A stretch of 11,812 nucleotides of DNA from Nanobdellota archaeon (GCA_023131705.1 JAGLZG010000144.1:1-11812); one strand, 5' to 3'. Positions 1 through 6,573 are shown, numbered from the stretch's first letter. The notes: generated by a model not told the origin, from the sequence alone. Numbers and translations: made by a program.

Positions 1-3000
1 ACATTAAGCTCTCTTTCAATTATTAACTGCGCATTGCTGTCTTTTTCGCATATAAAAGGATTTAAATCATAGGAAGATGAAGCTGTGCCTGAGAGATGAG
101 CATTTGAAGGTATTAATTCAGACTCTGGAACAACTGTTGGTTCAGTGCTGGGTTCAGGAGCTGGCTCTGGTTCTGGGGTTGGCTCTGGTTCAGGTTCTGG
201 GATTGGTTCTGGTTCAGGTATTGGTTCTGGGACTGGTTCAGGAGCAGGAGTTCCGCCTCCACCTCCTCCTCCATCTTCTCCCACATCATTAACTGTAAGG
301 GTTATGTTGTTTGATTCTGCTGTTAAATAGCTGTCATTTGCTGTAAACACAACATATTCTGTGCCATACCAGTTAGCTGGCTGCGAGAAGTTAACCATTG
401 CATTATCTCCTATTCTTACTATTATGGTTGAATTACCTGCGACTGTATAACTTAAATTATCATCATCGATATCATAGAAATAACTGCTAAGGTTAATTGC
501 ATTTAAATTTGAAGTATCCTCATTCCATGTCTGGTTTGGGATTGTTGCATTATTAACAGGAGCAGTATTTACAATAGTTAGCTGCGTACTGTTTTTAGCT
601 GTTCCATTTTCTGTTCCATCAAATGGAGTTATTTCACAAGTCCAGTTATCACCTTTAGTTGTATTTGCAGATGAGATAGTAGTTAGATTTTCCAAATTAT
701 TATCCACACTCCCATTCACATACCATCTATAATAAACTAATATTGTATCTGAATCAATATCATTAAGGCTTTGATTATAACAGCTTAATGTCTCATTTGT
801 CCTGTTTTCCAAAGCTGAACTATTTAGTATTGGTGTTGTATGAGTTGGCGCTGTGTTCTGCACTGTAAAGCAGTATGTATCTGAGTTATTTAGATTTGCA
901 CTTGTATCATTGGCATAATAGAGCCAGCAGATATAATTGCCTCTTGCCAAGGTTATATTTGTTGAGGTTGAAGCATTATATCCTGCTCCAGATATATTTA
1001 CAGCTGAATCATTAGCCCAGCTTCCACTGTTGTTTGTTGAGAATATATAATAGTCTAGGGATTCATCTGTTATTGTTATGTTAGCTATGAAGTTTTCATA
1101 TCTTTTAAAGCTTGTTGATGTGTTTATTGGATTTGAAAAGGTTGGAACTGATCTGTCTAAGAGTATTGTTCTTGTTTCTGTTGAATTTGAGCTTCCCCAT
1201 GTATCATTAGCAGTTGCGTTTAAATAATAAGTTCCTTCGGGTAAACTAGTAATATTCCAAAAAAAGGGGCTGGAAGAGGATGTATTGCTTATTTTTAACT
1301 CTGTTGAATTATAAAGGTTTATTATCACTGTATCTAATAATCCTAAGTTGTCTGAAGCAGTTACATTTACAGTTATGTATGTCTGATGGTAATTGCCTGT
1401 AGAGGTTGTTTCAGTTTCAAATTGTATTGTAGGTGGAACACTACAATATGATGATGGATATGGTTCACAAAGCCAAGGATCATAACTAACATTTACACTA
1501 ACATTATCCCCAGTCCCGGGACCAACCCCACCAGGCCCACTTGCATTACCCCACCAGTTTAGGGTGGCATTGATAGTGCCGACACCATTATTATTATCGA
1601 CACCGTAATCGCTGTTCCCGTGAATATTGTTGTATTTGACGGTAACGTCAACAGTGCCAACTGTGGTGGTCTCGCCTTCAAATCCTTCGGTTGAACCATC
1701 CGGGAGAGTAACACCATCTATGAGAAGCTCGGCGGAAGGCCCTAGTTCTTGCTCGTAGGCGTGTATGGCGATATAGATGTCGTCTCCATCATAGGCACTC
1801 AAATCTTCTGAAACATGCAGCCAACTACCACCTGTATAGCCTGTAACCGTGTAGGTGCCGAGTGTGTCATTAAAATCTGCCGCATCAGTGCCGGTTGTAG
1901 ATACCAGAAGTGTAAAGTTAGCAGAGCCGGACATGAATGTCCCACGAGCGTACAATGACACAGAATCTCCAGACGTGATTGACTGCTGCGGCATAATCAG
2001 GTAGTCATCGGGGGTGGAATTACCCATCTCCACTCCAGCCGCGTATGTGCCATTACAGGGTTCAACCCAAACGCTTCCTGTAGATGAATTCCATTCATCG
2101 CCATCAGAGTTATTGTTTATCGCAGCCCAGCCTGACGGCGGGAAGGTGGTGGGTGGCTGCACCCAACTATAACCCTTGAAGTAGATGCCTTCATCACAGT
2201 CGGTAATATTGAATCCAGTTATATTCAACTCCTTACATCCACCTTTTACATAAAACCCCCTGCTAACAACATCCCCATCACTTTCTGTAAAATCATAGAT
2301 ACTACCTCCGTAGAAAAGAGTATCTTCGATGGCATAAGGGTTTATGTGGCCAGTTCCAGTATCGTACCCGCTATCTTTGATGTAGACACCACAGTTGAAG
2401 TACGCAGAGGTAAGGTTATATATTTCCACATTGGTGAAAGTATTGCCGGTGGTGGGATGCACGTCTGGATTGTCACCCTCAAAGAAAATACCCATGGAAG
2501 TACCATAGTCTCCTGTTGTTTCTATGTCGTATATGGTGATATCTTCAAATGTGTTATTGATATTTCCTCCAGAACCGTACTCCTGTATATCAATGCCCTT
2601 AACAGTCCGATTTACAGACTGGCTTACGTTATTGCCGTGAATGGTGATGTTGCTAAATGTGCAGTTGTGGGCAGCAAGAACCGACATTCCATAGTTCACA
2701 AAATCAGTGATGATAAGGTTGCTCAGGTTATGACCTTTTCCAGATACCTGGTTTATCACACTATAAGCATTCTTCACCGTGAAACCAGAGAAAGTTATGT
2801 TGTTGCTTACTATCTGAACACCCCAAGCAGCCCATCCATCCGCACCACCCATATCACAGTCTATGATTGTGTTTTCAGGACCGTCAGTTGACTGAATGGT
2901 CAGCCCACCGGCACCTTCAGCAAACCAAGGAATGTCAACTGCGACTCCTCCCCCATGACCATGCTCATGTGTTTCATGATACGTTCCAGAACAAACACGC

Positions 3001-3182
3001 ACAGTATCGCCGCTACTTGCAGCATCTATAGCTTCCTGAATTGAAGTATAGCCTGTTGCACAACTGTCATGTGTACTGTTGTCCCCAGTTGCATTGACAT
3101 AAAGGTCAGCAGAAACAAAGACAGCATTAACTAAAAGAGTAAGAAACATAAATAAAATCAACTTATAATTCAATTTTTTCAT
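1..3182 (-). CDS. Secreted multidomain surface protein: beta-helix with cleaved-adhesin insert, Ig-like stalk (partial, C-terminus missing)
   Basis: The frame is open from the ATG at 3182 to the window edge, giving 1060 complete codons. Residues 1-25 form a signal peptide (Lys-Lys start, hydrophobic core, VSA before D26). Residues 30-60 carry the typical opening of a right-handed parallel beta-helix (TSIQEAIDAA, then GDTVRVCSGTY). Repeating Asn-rich coils continue to about 340. Residues 343-493 resemble a cleaved-adhesin domain: PPSGW, YLIMPQ, LLVSTTGTDAADF, LSAYDGDDIYIAIHAY, LLIDGV. The helix then resumes and closes with NWWGNASGPGG (542-552) and VSYDPWL (565-571). Four Ig/cadherin-like repeats follow (about 582-681, 682-780, 781-876, 877-967), then a Gly run and a Pro-Glu linker. 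N-x-S/T sequons are very frequent. GC content is about 45-60% over 1500-3060 but 32-38% in the stalk. A role as a glycosylated adhesin or cell-surface protein is inferred. The start is supported by the signal peptide; only a poor GGGG lies one base before it. Confidence 0.88.
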   Translation of the reverse strand, partial: MKKLNYKLILFMFLTLLVNAVFVSADLYVNATGDNSTHDSCATGYTSIQEAIDAASSGDTVRVCSGTYHETHEHGHGGGVAVDIPWFAEGAGGLTIQSTDGPENTIIDCDMGGADGWAAWGVQIVSNNITFSGFTVKNAYSVINQVSGKGHNLSNLIITDFVNYGMSVLAAHNCTFSNITIHGNNVSQSVNRTVKGIDIQEYGSGGNINNTFEDITIYDIETTGDYGTSMGIFFEGDNPDVHPTTGNTFTNVEIYNLTSAYFNCGVYIKDSGYDTGTGHINPYAIEDTLFYGGSIYDFTESDGDVVSRGFYVKGGCKELNITGFNITDCDEGIYFKGYSWVQPPTTFPPSGWAAINNNSDGDEWNSSTGSVWVEPCNGTYAAGVEMGNSTPDDYLIMPQQSITSGDSVSLYARGTFMSGSANFTLLVSTTGTDAADFNDTLGTYTVTGYTGGSWLHVSEDLSAYDGDDIYIAIHAYEQELGPSAELLIDGVTLPDGSTEGFEGETTTVGTVDVTVKYNNIHGNSDYGVDNNNGVGTINATLNWWGNASGPGGVGPGTGDNVSVNVSYDPWLCEPYPSSYCSVPPTIQFETETTSTGNYHQTYITVNVTASDNLGLLDTVIINLYNSTELKISNTSSSSPFFWNITSLPEGTYYLNATANDTWGSSNSTETRTILLDRSVPTFSNPINTSTSFKRYENFIANITITDESLDYYIFSTNNSGSWANDSAVNISGAGYNASTSTNITLARGNYICWLYYANDTSANLNNSDTYCFTVQNTAPTHTTPILNSSALENRTNETLSCYNQSLNDIDSDTILVYYRWYVNGSVDNNLENLTTISSANTTKGDNWTCEITPFDGTENGTAKNSTQLTIVNTAPVNNATIPNQTWNEDTSNLNAINLSSYFYDIDDDNLSYTVAGNSTIIVRIGDNAMVNFSQPANWYGTEYVVFTANDSYLTAESNNITLTVNDVGEDGGGGGGGTPAPEPVPEPIPEPEPIPEPEPEPTPEPEPAPEPSTEPTVVPESELIPSNAHLSGTASSSYDLNPFICEKDSNAQLIIERELN
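123..251 (-). repeat. Pro-Glu (PEP) repeat linker within the surface protein
   Basis: About 40 residues alternate Pro with Glu, Val, Ile, Thr or Ala after a run of six Gly. At DNA level this is a degenerate hexamer-type repeat (GGTTCT/GGTTCA units on the plus strand). Such stretches are usually extended wall-spanning or stalk linkers. On the plus strand it produces a spurious Gly-Ser-rich reading frame. Confidence 0.85.
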
Positions 3183-3280
3183 ACCCCTTTTTTAAAACTT
3201 CTTTCAGATTAAAGTAATAATTCTTTCTGCCAAAAAGATAATACCATTCTCCCCCTGTAGATATATACATTTTATTTTAG

Positions 3281-3300
3281 CCCTAATATAAAAACCTTTG
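3281..3300 (-). promoter_or_regulatory. Probable BRE/TATA of the surface protein gene
   Basis: On the minus strand the sequence reads AAAGG followed by TTTTTATATTAG, an archaeal BRE-TATA pairing. It implies transcription from about 3264 and a leader near 80 bases. A second TATA-like element (TGTATATATC, about 3260-3269) would give a shorter leader, so which one is used is not settled. Confidence 0.45.
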
Positions 3301-3357
3301 GATTATAGGGTGGCGTAGAAATAGTACATTTATACCATTTTAGAACTGTAACCTTTC

Positions 3358-3392
3358 AAAATAAAAAGAAAAAAAGAAAAGAGTCACCTCTT
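3358..3392 (-). terminator. Hairpin plus T-tract terminator after the zinc-ribbon gene
   Basis: Reading the minus strand downstream of the stop at 3411, a 5-bp stem AAGAG/CTCTT with loop GTGA (3379-3392) is followed by a long T-rich tract (TTTTCTTTTTTTCTTTTTATTTT type, down to about 3358). Archaeal RNA polymerase terminates at oligo-T. This also insulates the surface protein gene from its upstream neighbour. Confidence 0.6.
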
Positions 3393-3410
3393 CCTAAAAA
3401 TATCAGAATA

Positions 3411-3551
3411 TTAGAACCTTTTAGGTCTTTTCTTAGCATAACATTCCCTGCAATAAACAGGCCTGTCTCCAGATGGTTTGAATGGAACTTCGCATTCTTT
3501 ACCACATTCAGCACAAGTTGCTTTATGCATTTCTCGTTCTCCAAAACTCAT
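3411..3551 (-). CDS. 46-residue CxxC-x17-CxxC zinc-ribbon protein
   Basis: This short protein reads MSFGEREMHKATCAECGKEC and ends in CRECYAKKRPKRF. Cys13/Cys16 and Cys34/Cys37 are separated by exactly 17 residues, the signature of the small CxxC-x17-CxxC family that is abundant in DPANN archaea and candidate-phyla bacteria. Cys20 is additional. The sequence is strongly basic at the end, which suggests nucleic acid binding, but the family has no firmly assigned function. The start is well supported: GGAGG at 3557-3561 lies five bases before the ATG, and an AAAGG-TTTAAAAA promoter lies upstream. A longer overlapping frame at 3356-3544 is a shadow of this gene. Confidence 0.87.
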   Translation of the reverse strand: MSFGEREMHKATCAECGKECEVPFKPSGDRPVYCRECYAKKRPKRF

Positions 3552-3601
3552 TTTTTCCTCCAAAACTTTTTATATTAATGTATTAAGAGAAATACGCTTG
3601 C

Positions 3602-3615
3602 TTTTTAAACCTTTC
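3602..3615 (-). promoter_or_regulatory. BRE/TATA of the zinc-ribbon gene
   Basis: The minus strand reads GAAAGG then TTTAAAAA (3602-3609). Transcription would begin near 3578-3580, leaving a leader of about 28 bases that contains the GGAGG ribosome-binding site. The same AAAGGTTT core occurs at 6530 and 3286. Confidence 0.6.
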
Positions 3616-3620
3616 GAAAA

Positions 3621-3633
3621 TATACTTAAAATA
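3621..3633 (+). promoter_or_regulatory. Possible TATA box of the structured RNA
   Basis: The stretch TATACTTAAAATA ends about 25 bases before the base of the predicted hairpin at 3661, which is where an RNA start would be expected (about 3652-3658). AT-rich sequence is common here, so the box itself is only suggestive. Confidence 0.4.
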
Positions 3634-3654
3634 AAGAATAATATGTGCTGTTAA

Positions 3655-3738
3655 GAAGTCCCCTCAAATACTTGGAGCGGTTGAGAGCCGAAACAAAGTG
3701 AAGGCTCGGAGAAGTCGCTGACGGAGGGTGCTACAATA
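3655..3738 (+). ncRNA. Candidate H/ACA-type guide RNA with kink-turn
   Basis: This is a GC-rich island (32 of 60 bases in 3661-3720) between flanks with 14 and 16 of 60. Outer stem: CCCTC 3661-3665 with GAGGG 3724-3728. Pocket strands: 3666-3675 (AAATACTTGG) and 3720-3723 (GACG). Upper stem: 3676-3682 with 3713-3719 (AGCGGTT/AGTCGCT with two G-U pairs). Then tandem G-A/A-G pairs: G3683-A3684 against G3711-A3712. A three-base bulge GGA (3708-3710) and an apical stem GAGCC 3685-3689 with GGCTC 3703-3707 complete it. That order (stem, three-base bulge, GA, stem; opposite strand GA) is the consensus kink-turn bound by L7Ae. ACA sits at 3733-3735, four bases past the outer stem and 14 bases from the upper stem. 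T5 follows at 3745. A pseudouridylation-guide role is inferred; a leader structure is the alternative. Confidence 0.6.
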
Positions 3739-3744
3739 GTAATA

Positions 3745-3753
3745 TTTTTATAG
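3745..3753 (+). promoter_or_regulatory. TATA box for the membrane protein/HEPN pair
   Basis: TTTTTATAG is centred about 26 bases before the ATG at 3775 and no ribosome-binding site is present, so the mRNA is probably leaderless. The T5 in this element may also end the structured RNA upstream. Confidence 0.5.
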
Positions 3754-3774
3754 TTAAGATTTATACAGTTTATT

Positions 3775-4056
3775 ATGAGAAGCAATCAATGGTATGTTTT
3801 AGGATTTGTGTTTCTAATTTTATCATTCATATTTATTTGGCAAGATAGTATGTTAAGTTCCCCATGTCATAAAGCAACACTAGATTTATTTGAACAGAAA
3901 TTAGAAGCAAAGGAAACATTTACTACAGAAGAGAATAGCTTATTTTTTACTTGCACAACTTTGCAAGAAATTTATGACCCTTTCATATATTTTACAGGTC
4001 TAATGTGGATTGGTTTTTGGATTTGTGGTTGGTTAGAAAGAAGAGCCAAACATTAG
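3775..4056 (+). CDS. Small two-helix membrane protein paired with HEPN gene
   Basis: This is a 93-residue protein I do not recognise. Two hydrophobic helices are clear: about residues 7-23 (VLGFVFLILSFIFIW) and 71-87 (YFTGLMWIGFWICGW). They are joined by a polar 45-residue loop with two cysteines (C31, C60) and a third cysteine in the second helix. The C-terminus is basic (ERRAKH), so both ends probably face the cytoplasm with the loop outside, by the positive-inside tendency. It has no signal-peptide cleavage site. The gene stops nine bases before the HEPN gene and both appear driven by one leaderless promoter, so the two products probably act together. A membrane anchor, sensor or immunity partner are all possible; none is shown. 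Confidence 0.72.
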   Translation: MRSNQWYVLGFVFLILSFIFIWQDSMLSSPCHKATLDLFEQKLEAKETFTTEENSLFFTCTTLQEIYDPFIYFTGLMWIGFWICGWLERRAKH

Positions 4057-4064
4057 AATAATCT

Positions 4065-4553
4065 ATGATGGATAACATACTCAAAAAAGACAAATTTTTT
4101 GATGCATTTGTGAAAATTGATAAAGAAGGCAAATCAAAAAGTGTAGAATTGGAAGATTTACAACAACATATTTCAACTATTGTTTTAAATTCAAAAATCC
4201 CTAAAGAAGTTAAAAGGGTTTTCAATGGAGCTAAGGATTTATATTTATTTGGATATTTTCGTTATTACTTTTTCACAATTTCTAATCATTATACTCTTCT
4301 TTCTTTAGAATCGGCTCTGCGGAATAGATGTAATCAACTTTTTGGAAAATCTAAAAAATTCTTATCTCTCAATGAAGTAATTAAAAAATTAGTAGATAAT
4401 AAAATTATTAAAAAAGAGGATGTATTCATTTATGATATTTCAAGGGAATTAAGAAACTCTTTTTCACATTTGACTTCTCCCCCAGTTGTTGTACCTGCAA
4501 TGGCTTTATCCACATTGGAAAAGGTAAAAGAAAATATTGAGAAATTATTCTAA
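4065..4553 (+). CDS. HEPN-domain protein with RNxxxH ribonuclease motif
   Basis: This 162-residue, largely alpha-helical protein carries RELRNSFSHL near the C-terminus, with R130, N131 and H135. This is the R-N-x-x-x-H catalytic motif of HEPN ribonucleases, which act in toxin-antitoxin, abortive infection and CRISPR effectors. The preceding helices (YLFGYFRYYFFTISNHYTLL, then LESALRNRCNQLFG, 57-94) fit a HEPN four-helix core. The start is ATG at 4065; a second ATG at 4068 is equally possible. It follows the small membrane protein at eight bases, without its own promoter. No nucleotidyltransferase (MNT-type) antitoxin lies adjacent, unlike the usual HEPN/MNT pairs. RNase activity is inferred from the motif; some HEPN proteins are inactive binding modules. 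It converges with the pseudouridine synthase gene, leaving 32 bases between stops. Confidence 0.78.
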   Translation: MMDNILKKDKFFDAFVKIDKEGKSKSVELEDLQQHISTIVLNSKIPKEVKRVFNGAKDLYLFGYFRYYFFTISNHYTLLSLESALRNRCNQLFGKSKKFLSLNEVIKKLVDNKIIKKEDVFIYDISRELRNSFSHLTSPPVVVPAMALSTLEKVKENIEKLF

Positions 4554-4585
4554 AGGTGCCCGTAGTCAGCGATTGAACTTAAATA

Positions 4586-5290
4586 TCACTTATGAAGATT
4601 ATTCTGGAGAATACTGATTTCCTCTGAATTCAGGCTCCTGTACTCAGCTTCTTTCAGACTGCCAAGCTCTAACTTGCCTATCTTGATTCTTTTAAGGTAT
4701 CTTGGTTTTAGATATAATTTATTGATCATTCTTCTTATAACCCTGTTTTTGCCTTCATGAATTGTAATTTCAATTAAATTTTCTTTTAATCTTTTGACTT
4801 TTGCAGGGCTTGTTTTTCCATCTTCTAAAATCACTCCTTTTTCTAATTTCTTTATCTGCTCATCTGTTATTGGCTTGTTTATCTCAGCCAGGTAAGTTTT
4901 TTCTATTTCATATCTGGGATGCATCACTTTATTTGCAAAATCACCATCATTTGTAAACAATAATAATCCGGAAGTATTGTAATCAAGCCTTCCAATTGGA
5001 AAAACCCTTTCATTAACTTTAATATAATCCATGACTGTTTTATGATATTCATCTTTTAAAGCTGTAACGCATTTAAGAGGCTTGTTAAACATAAGGTAAA
5101 CCTTTTTTTCCTTGTTTACAGGCTTATCATCAACATAGATATTGTCTTTTTCAAAAGCTTTATCTCCTATGCTTATTATTTTGTTGTTTACTTTTACTCT
5201 TCCCTGTTTAATCAGTTCTTCAGCATGTCTTCTGGAACAATAACCATAATTGCTCAGCAGTTTTTGTACGCGATGCATTGCATTATTCAT
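4586..5290 (-). CDS. RsuA/RluB-family pseudouridine synthase
   Basis: The protein has 234 residues, a normal length for the family, which isomerises specific rRNA uridines to pseudouridine. An N-terminal S4 RNA-binding domain (about 5-50, RVQKLLSNYGYCSRRHAEEL) is followed by the catalytic domain. The family signature PIGRLDYNTSGLLLFTNDG holds the catalytic aspartate D103. A late EGKNRVIRRM (179-188) matches the EGRNRQVRRM motif. The ATG overlaps the stop of the upstream GTPase gene as ATGA, so translation is coupled and both belong to one operon. A second ATG (M5) would also give a complete S4 domain. This stand-alone S4 family is chiefly bacterial; archaea mostly use Cbf5, Pus10 and TruD-type enzymes, so acquisition from bacteria is likely. 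The exact rRNA target cannot be read from the sequence. Confidence 0.92.
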   Translation of the reverse strand: MNNAMHRVQKLLSNYGYCSRRHAEELIKQGRVKVNNKIISIGDKAFEKDNIYVDDKPVNKEKKVYLMFNKPLKCVTALKDEYHKTVMDYIKVNERVFPIGRLDYNTSGLLLFTNDGDFANKVMHPRYEIEKTYLAEINKPITDEQIKKLEKGVILEDGKTSPAKVKRLKENLIEITIHEGKNRVIRRMINKLYLKPRYLKRIKIGKLELGSLKEAEYRSLNSEEISILQNNLHK

Positions 5291-6450
5291 CTGATATGCA
5301 ACTCCAAAACATCACAATCCTGAAGCCCTTTATCCATATTCTTGAATAACTGGCCGTCAAATTTAGCGGATTTTCCCCATAGACGGGCAAATTTAAAATT
5401 ATCAACAAAATCCTTGTGCAGTTTCTCACAAACATCTTTTATTTTGCACCCCCTGAACATGATTAAAGGCTCTTCCATATCAGCTTTTTTTCCAACCTCT
5501 TTCAAAAAAATCCTCATAAGATCAAGTTTCCTGTATATGGCTTTTTTTAATTCTTTTATTCCTTTATCCTGCTCAGCAGAAACAACAACATCAGGCTTGA
5601 TATTTGATGATATTTCTTTTAACCTGATATTATCAACAAGATCAATCTTAGTTATGATATTTAATGCCTTTGTATAGATTCTGTTGCCTTCCAAAACATC
5701 AATAAACTGATCGACATCAATGTCCTCTCTAAACAATATATCAGCATTAGTGATTTTAAACATCCTTGTAATGTCTTCAATGGTTTTTTGGTCAATTTTT
5801 GTTAATCTAACTAAAGAACTTATGCTTAAACCGCCTTTTACCTTCCTTGTTATGACAACATCAGGCTTATCTTGGTTGATTCTTATATTAGTCTCATAAA
5901 TTTCTTTTAGTAAAGCTTCATAATGAGCTGGATTTTGCGCATCAATTAATATCAATATTAAATCAGCATTTCTCAGCATAGTCAATACTTCTTTTCCACG
6001 CCCCCTTCCGGAAGCAGCCCCATATACAACTCCGGGAACATCTATTATCTGTATTTTAGCATGTTTGTACTTCATTAACCCAGGCACTGCAGACAGGGTA
6101 GTAAATTCATAAGCCCCGATATCTGATTTGGCATTTGTTAATTTATTCAATAAAGTTGATTTTCCAACAGAAGGAAAACCCAGTAAAACAGCTGTTCCAT
6201 CTCCTGTTTTCCTGACATTAAATCTTTCATCCCCCCTGCCGCCTTTAGAACCTCTTTGCTCGGATTTATCTTTCAGCTGGGCTAACTTTGCCTTATACAA
6301 TCCAATTGCGTGCTGGGTTTTCTTGTTATATTTTGTTTTAGCTATTTGGTCTTCTAATTCTTTGATTTGTTCCTGTAAACTGCTCTTTTTTCTTTCAACT
6401 AACTGGACATCTTTCTTTCTTCCAATATTAGCTCCTTTCTTTCCTGCCAT
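5287..6450 (-). CDS. DRG-type (OBG superfamily) GTPase with TGS domain
   Basis: The 387-residue protein has the archaeal/eukaryotic DRG layout. A basic, coiled-coil N-terminus (1-75) precedes the G domain. This has G1 GFPSVGKST (91-99), switch threonines T117-T118, G3 DVPG (137-140), G4 TKID (267-270) and a G5-like VVSAEQ (289-294). The S5D2L-like insert lies between G3 and G4, around 175-250. The C-terminal TGS domain spans about 308-387 and contains EPLIMFRG and the ending DVLELHIR. DRG proteins associate with ribosomes and help resolve stalled translation. It is first in an operon with the pseudouridine synthase. The start is supported by TTTATAAAG centred 26 bases upstream, implying a leaderless transcript. 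G4 is TKID rather than the more common NKID, a conservative change. Confidence 0.95.
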   Translation of the reverse strand: MAGKKGANIGRKKDVQLVERKKSSLQEQIKELEDQIAKTKYNKKTQHAIGLYKAKLAQLKDKSEQRGSKGGRGDERFNVRKTGDGTAVLLGFPSVGKSTLLNKLTNAKSDIGAYEFTTLSAVPGLMKYKHAKIQIIDVPGVVYGAASGRGRGKEVLTMLRNADLILILIDAQNPAHYEALLKEIYETNIRINQDKPDVVITRKVKGGLSISSLVRLTKIDQKTIEDITRMFKITNADILFREDIDVDQFIDVLEGNRIYTKALNIITKIDLVDNIRLKEISSNIKPDVVVSAEQDKGIKELKKAIYRKLDLMRIFLKEVGKKADMEEPLIMFRGCKIKDVCEKLHKDFVDNFKFARLWGKSAKFDGQLFKNMDKGLQDCDVLELHIR

Positions 6451-6470
6451 GTCAATAAGAAAATAAAATC

Positions 6471-6480
6471 TCTTTATAAA
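6471..6480 (-). promoter_or_regulatory. TATA box of the GTPase/pseudouridine synthase operon
   Basis: The minus strand reads TTTATAAAGA, centred 26 bases before the ATG at 6450. No ribosome-binding site lies between, so initiation is probably leaderless. Confidence 0.6.
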
Positions 6481-6509
6481 ATGTTTTGTTTTTAAGAAGG
6501 GAATTGTTA

Positions 6510-6526
6510 CAGCCCTTTTGGGGCTG
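6510..6526. other. GC hairpin between divergent promoters
   Basis: CAGCCC (6510-6515) and GGGCTG (6521-6526) form a perfect 6-bp stem with a TTTTG loop, just upstream of the AAAGG-TTTAAATA promoter. It could be an operator or a regulatory dyad between the divergent GTPase and nuclease genes. No T-tract follows on the plus strand. Confidence 0.4.
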
Positions 6527-6529
6527 GGG

Positions 6530-6543
6530 AAAGGTTTAAATAA
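6530..6543 (+). promoter_or_regulatory. BRE/TATA of the small PD-(D/E)XK nuclease gene
   Basis: AAAGG followed by TTTAAATAA is a strong archaeal BRE-TATA. It predicts a transcript starting around 6560-6566, just before a GGGGT at 6564-6568 that could serve as a short ribosome-binding site for the ATG at 6574. Confidence 0.65.
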
Positions 6544-6573
6544 TATACTAAATATCTAATAAATGGGGTAAGA

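Noticed and set aside
77..330. Plus-strand reading frames, one rich in Gly-Ser repeats
   Set aside because: They are antisense shadows of the Pro-Glu linker in the surface protein, which is open through the whole region on the minus strand.
2346..2891. 181-codon plus-strand frame
   Set aside because: It lies antisense to beta-helix coils with clear repeats and closing motifs; it has no promoter, ribosome-binding site or recognisable domain.
3356..3544. 62-codon minus-strand frame
   Set aside because: It is out of frame with the cysteine-patterned 46-residue gene that has the ribosome-binding site, and its end reads through the T-rich terminator as poly-Phe.
3711..3720. Similarity of GAAGTCGCTG to GAAGTGGCTG in the hairpin repeats near 10514 and 10859
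   Set aside because: A ten-base match with one mismatch is expected by chance in a window of this size, and the surrounding folds differ.
4556..4585. Possible tRNA 3' fragment on the minus strand (GTTCAATCG, then GGGCACC)
   Set aside because: The T-stem does not pair and no other tRNA arms are found, so an integration site within a tRNA is not supported.
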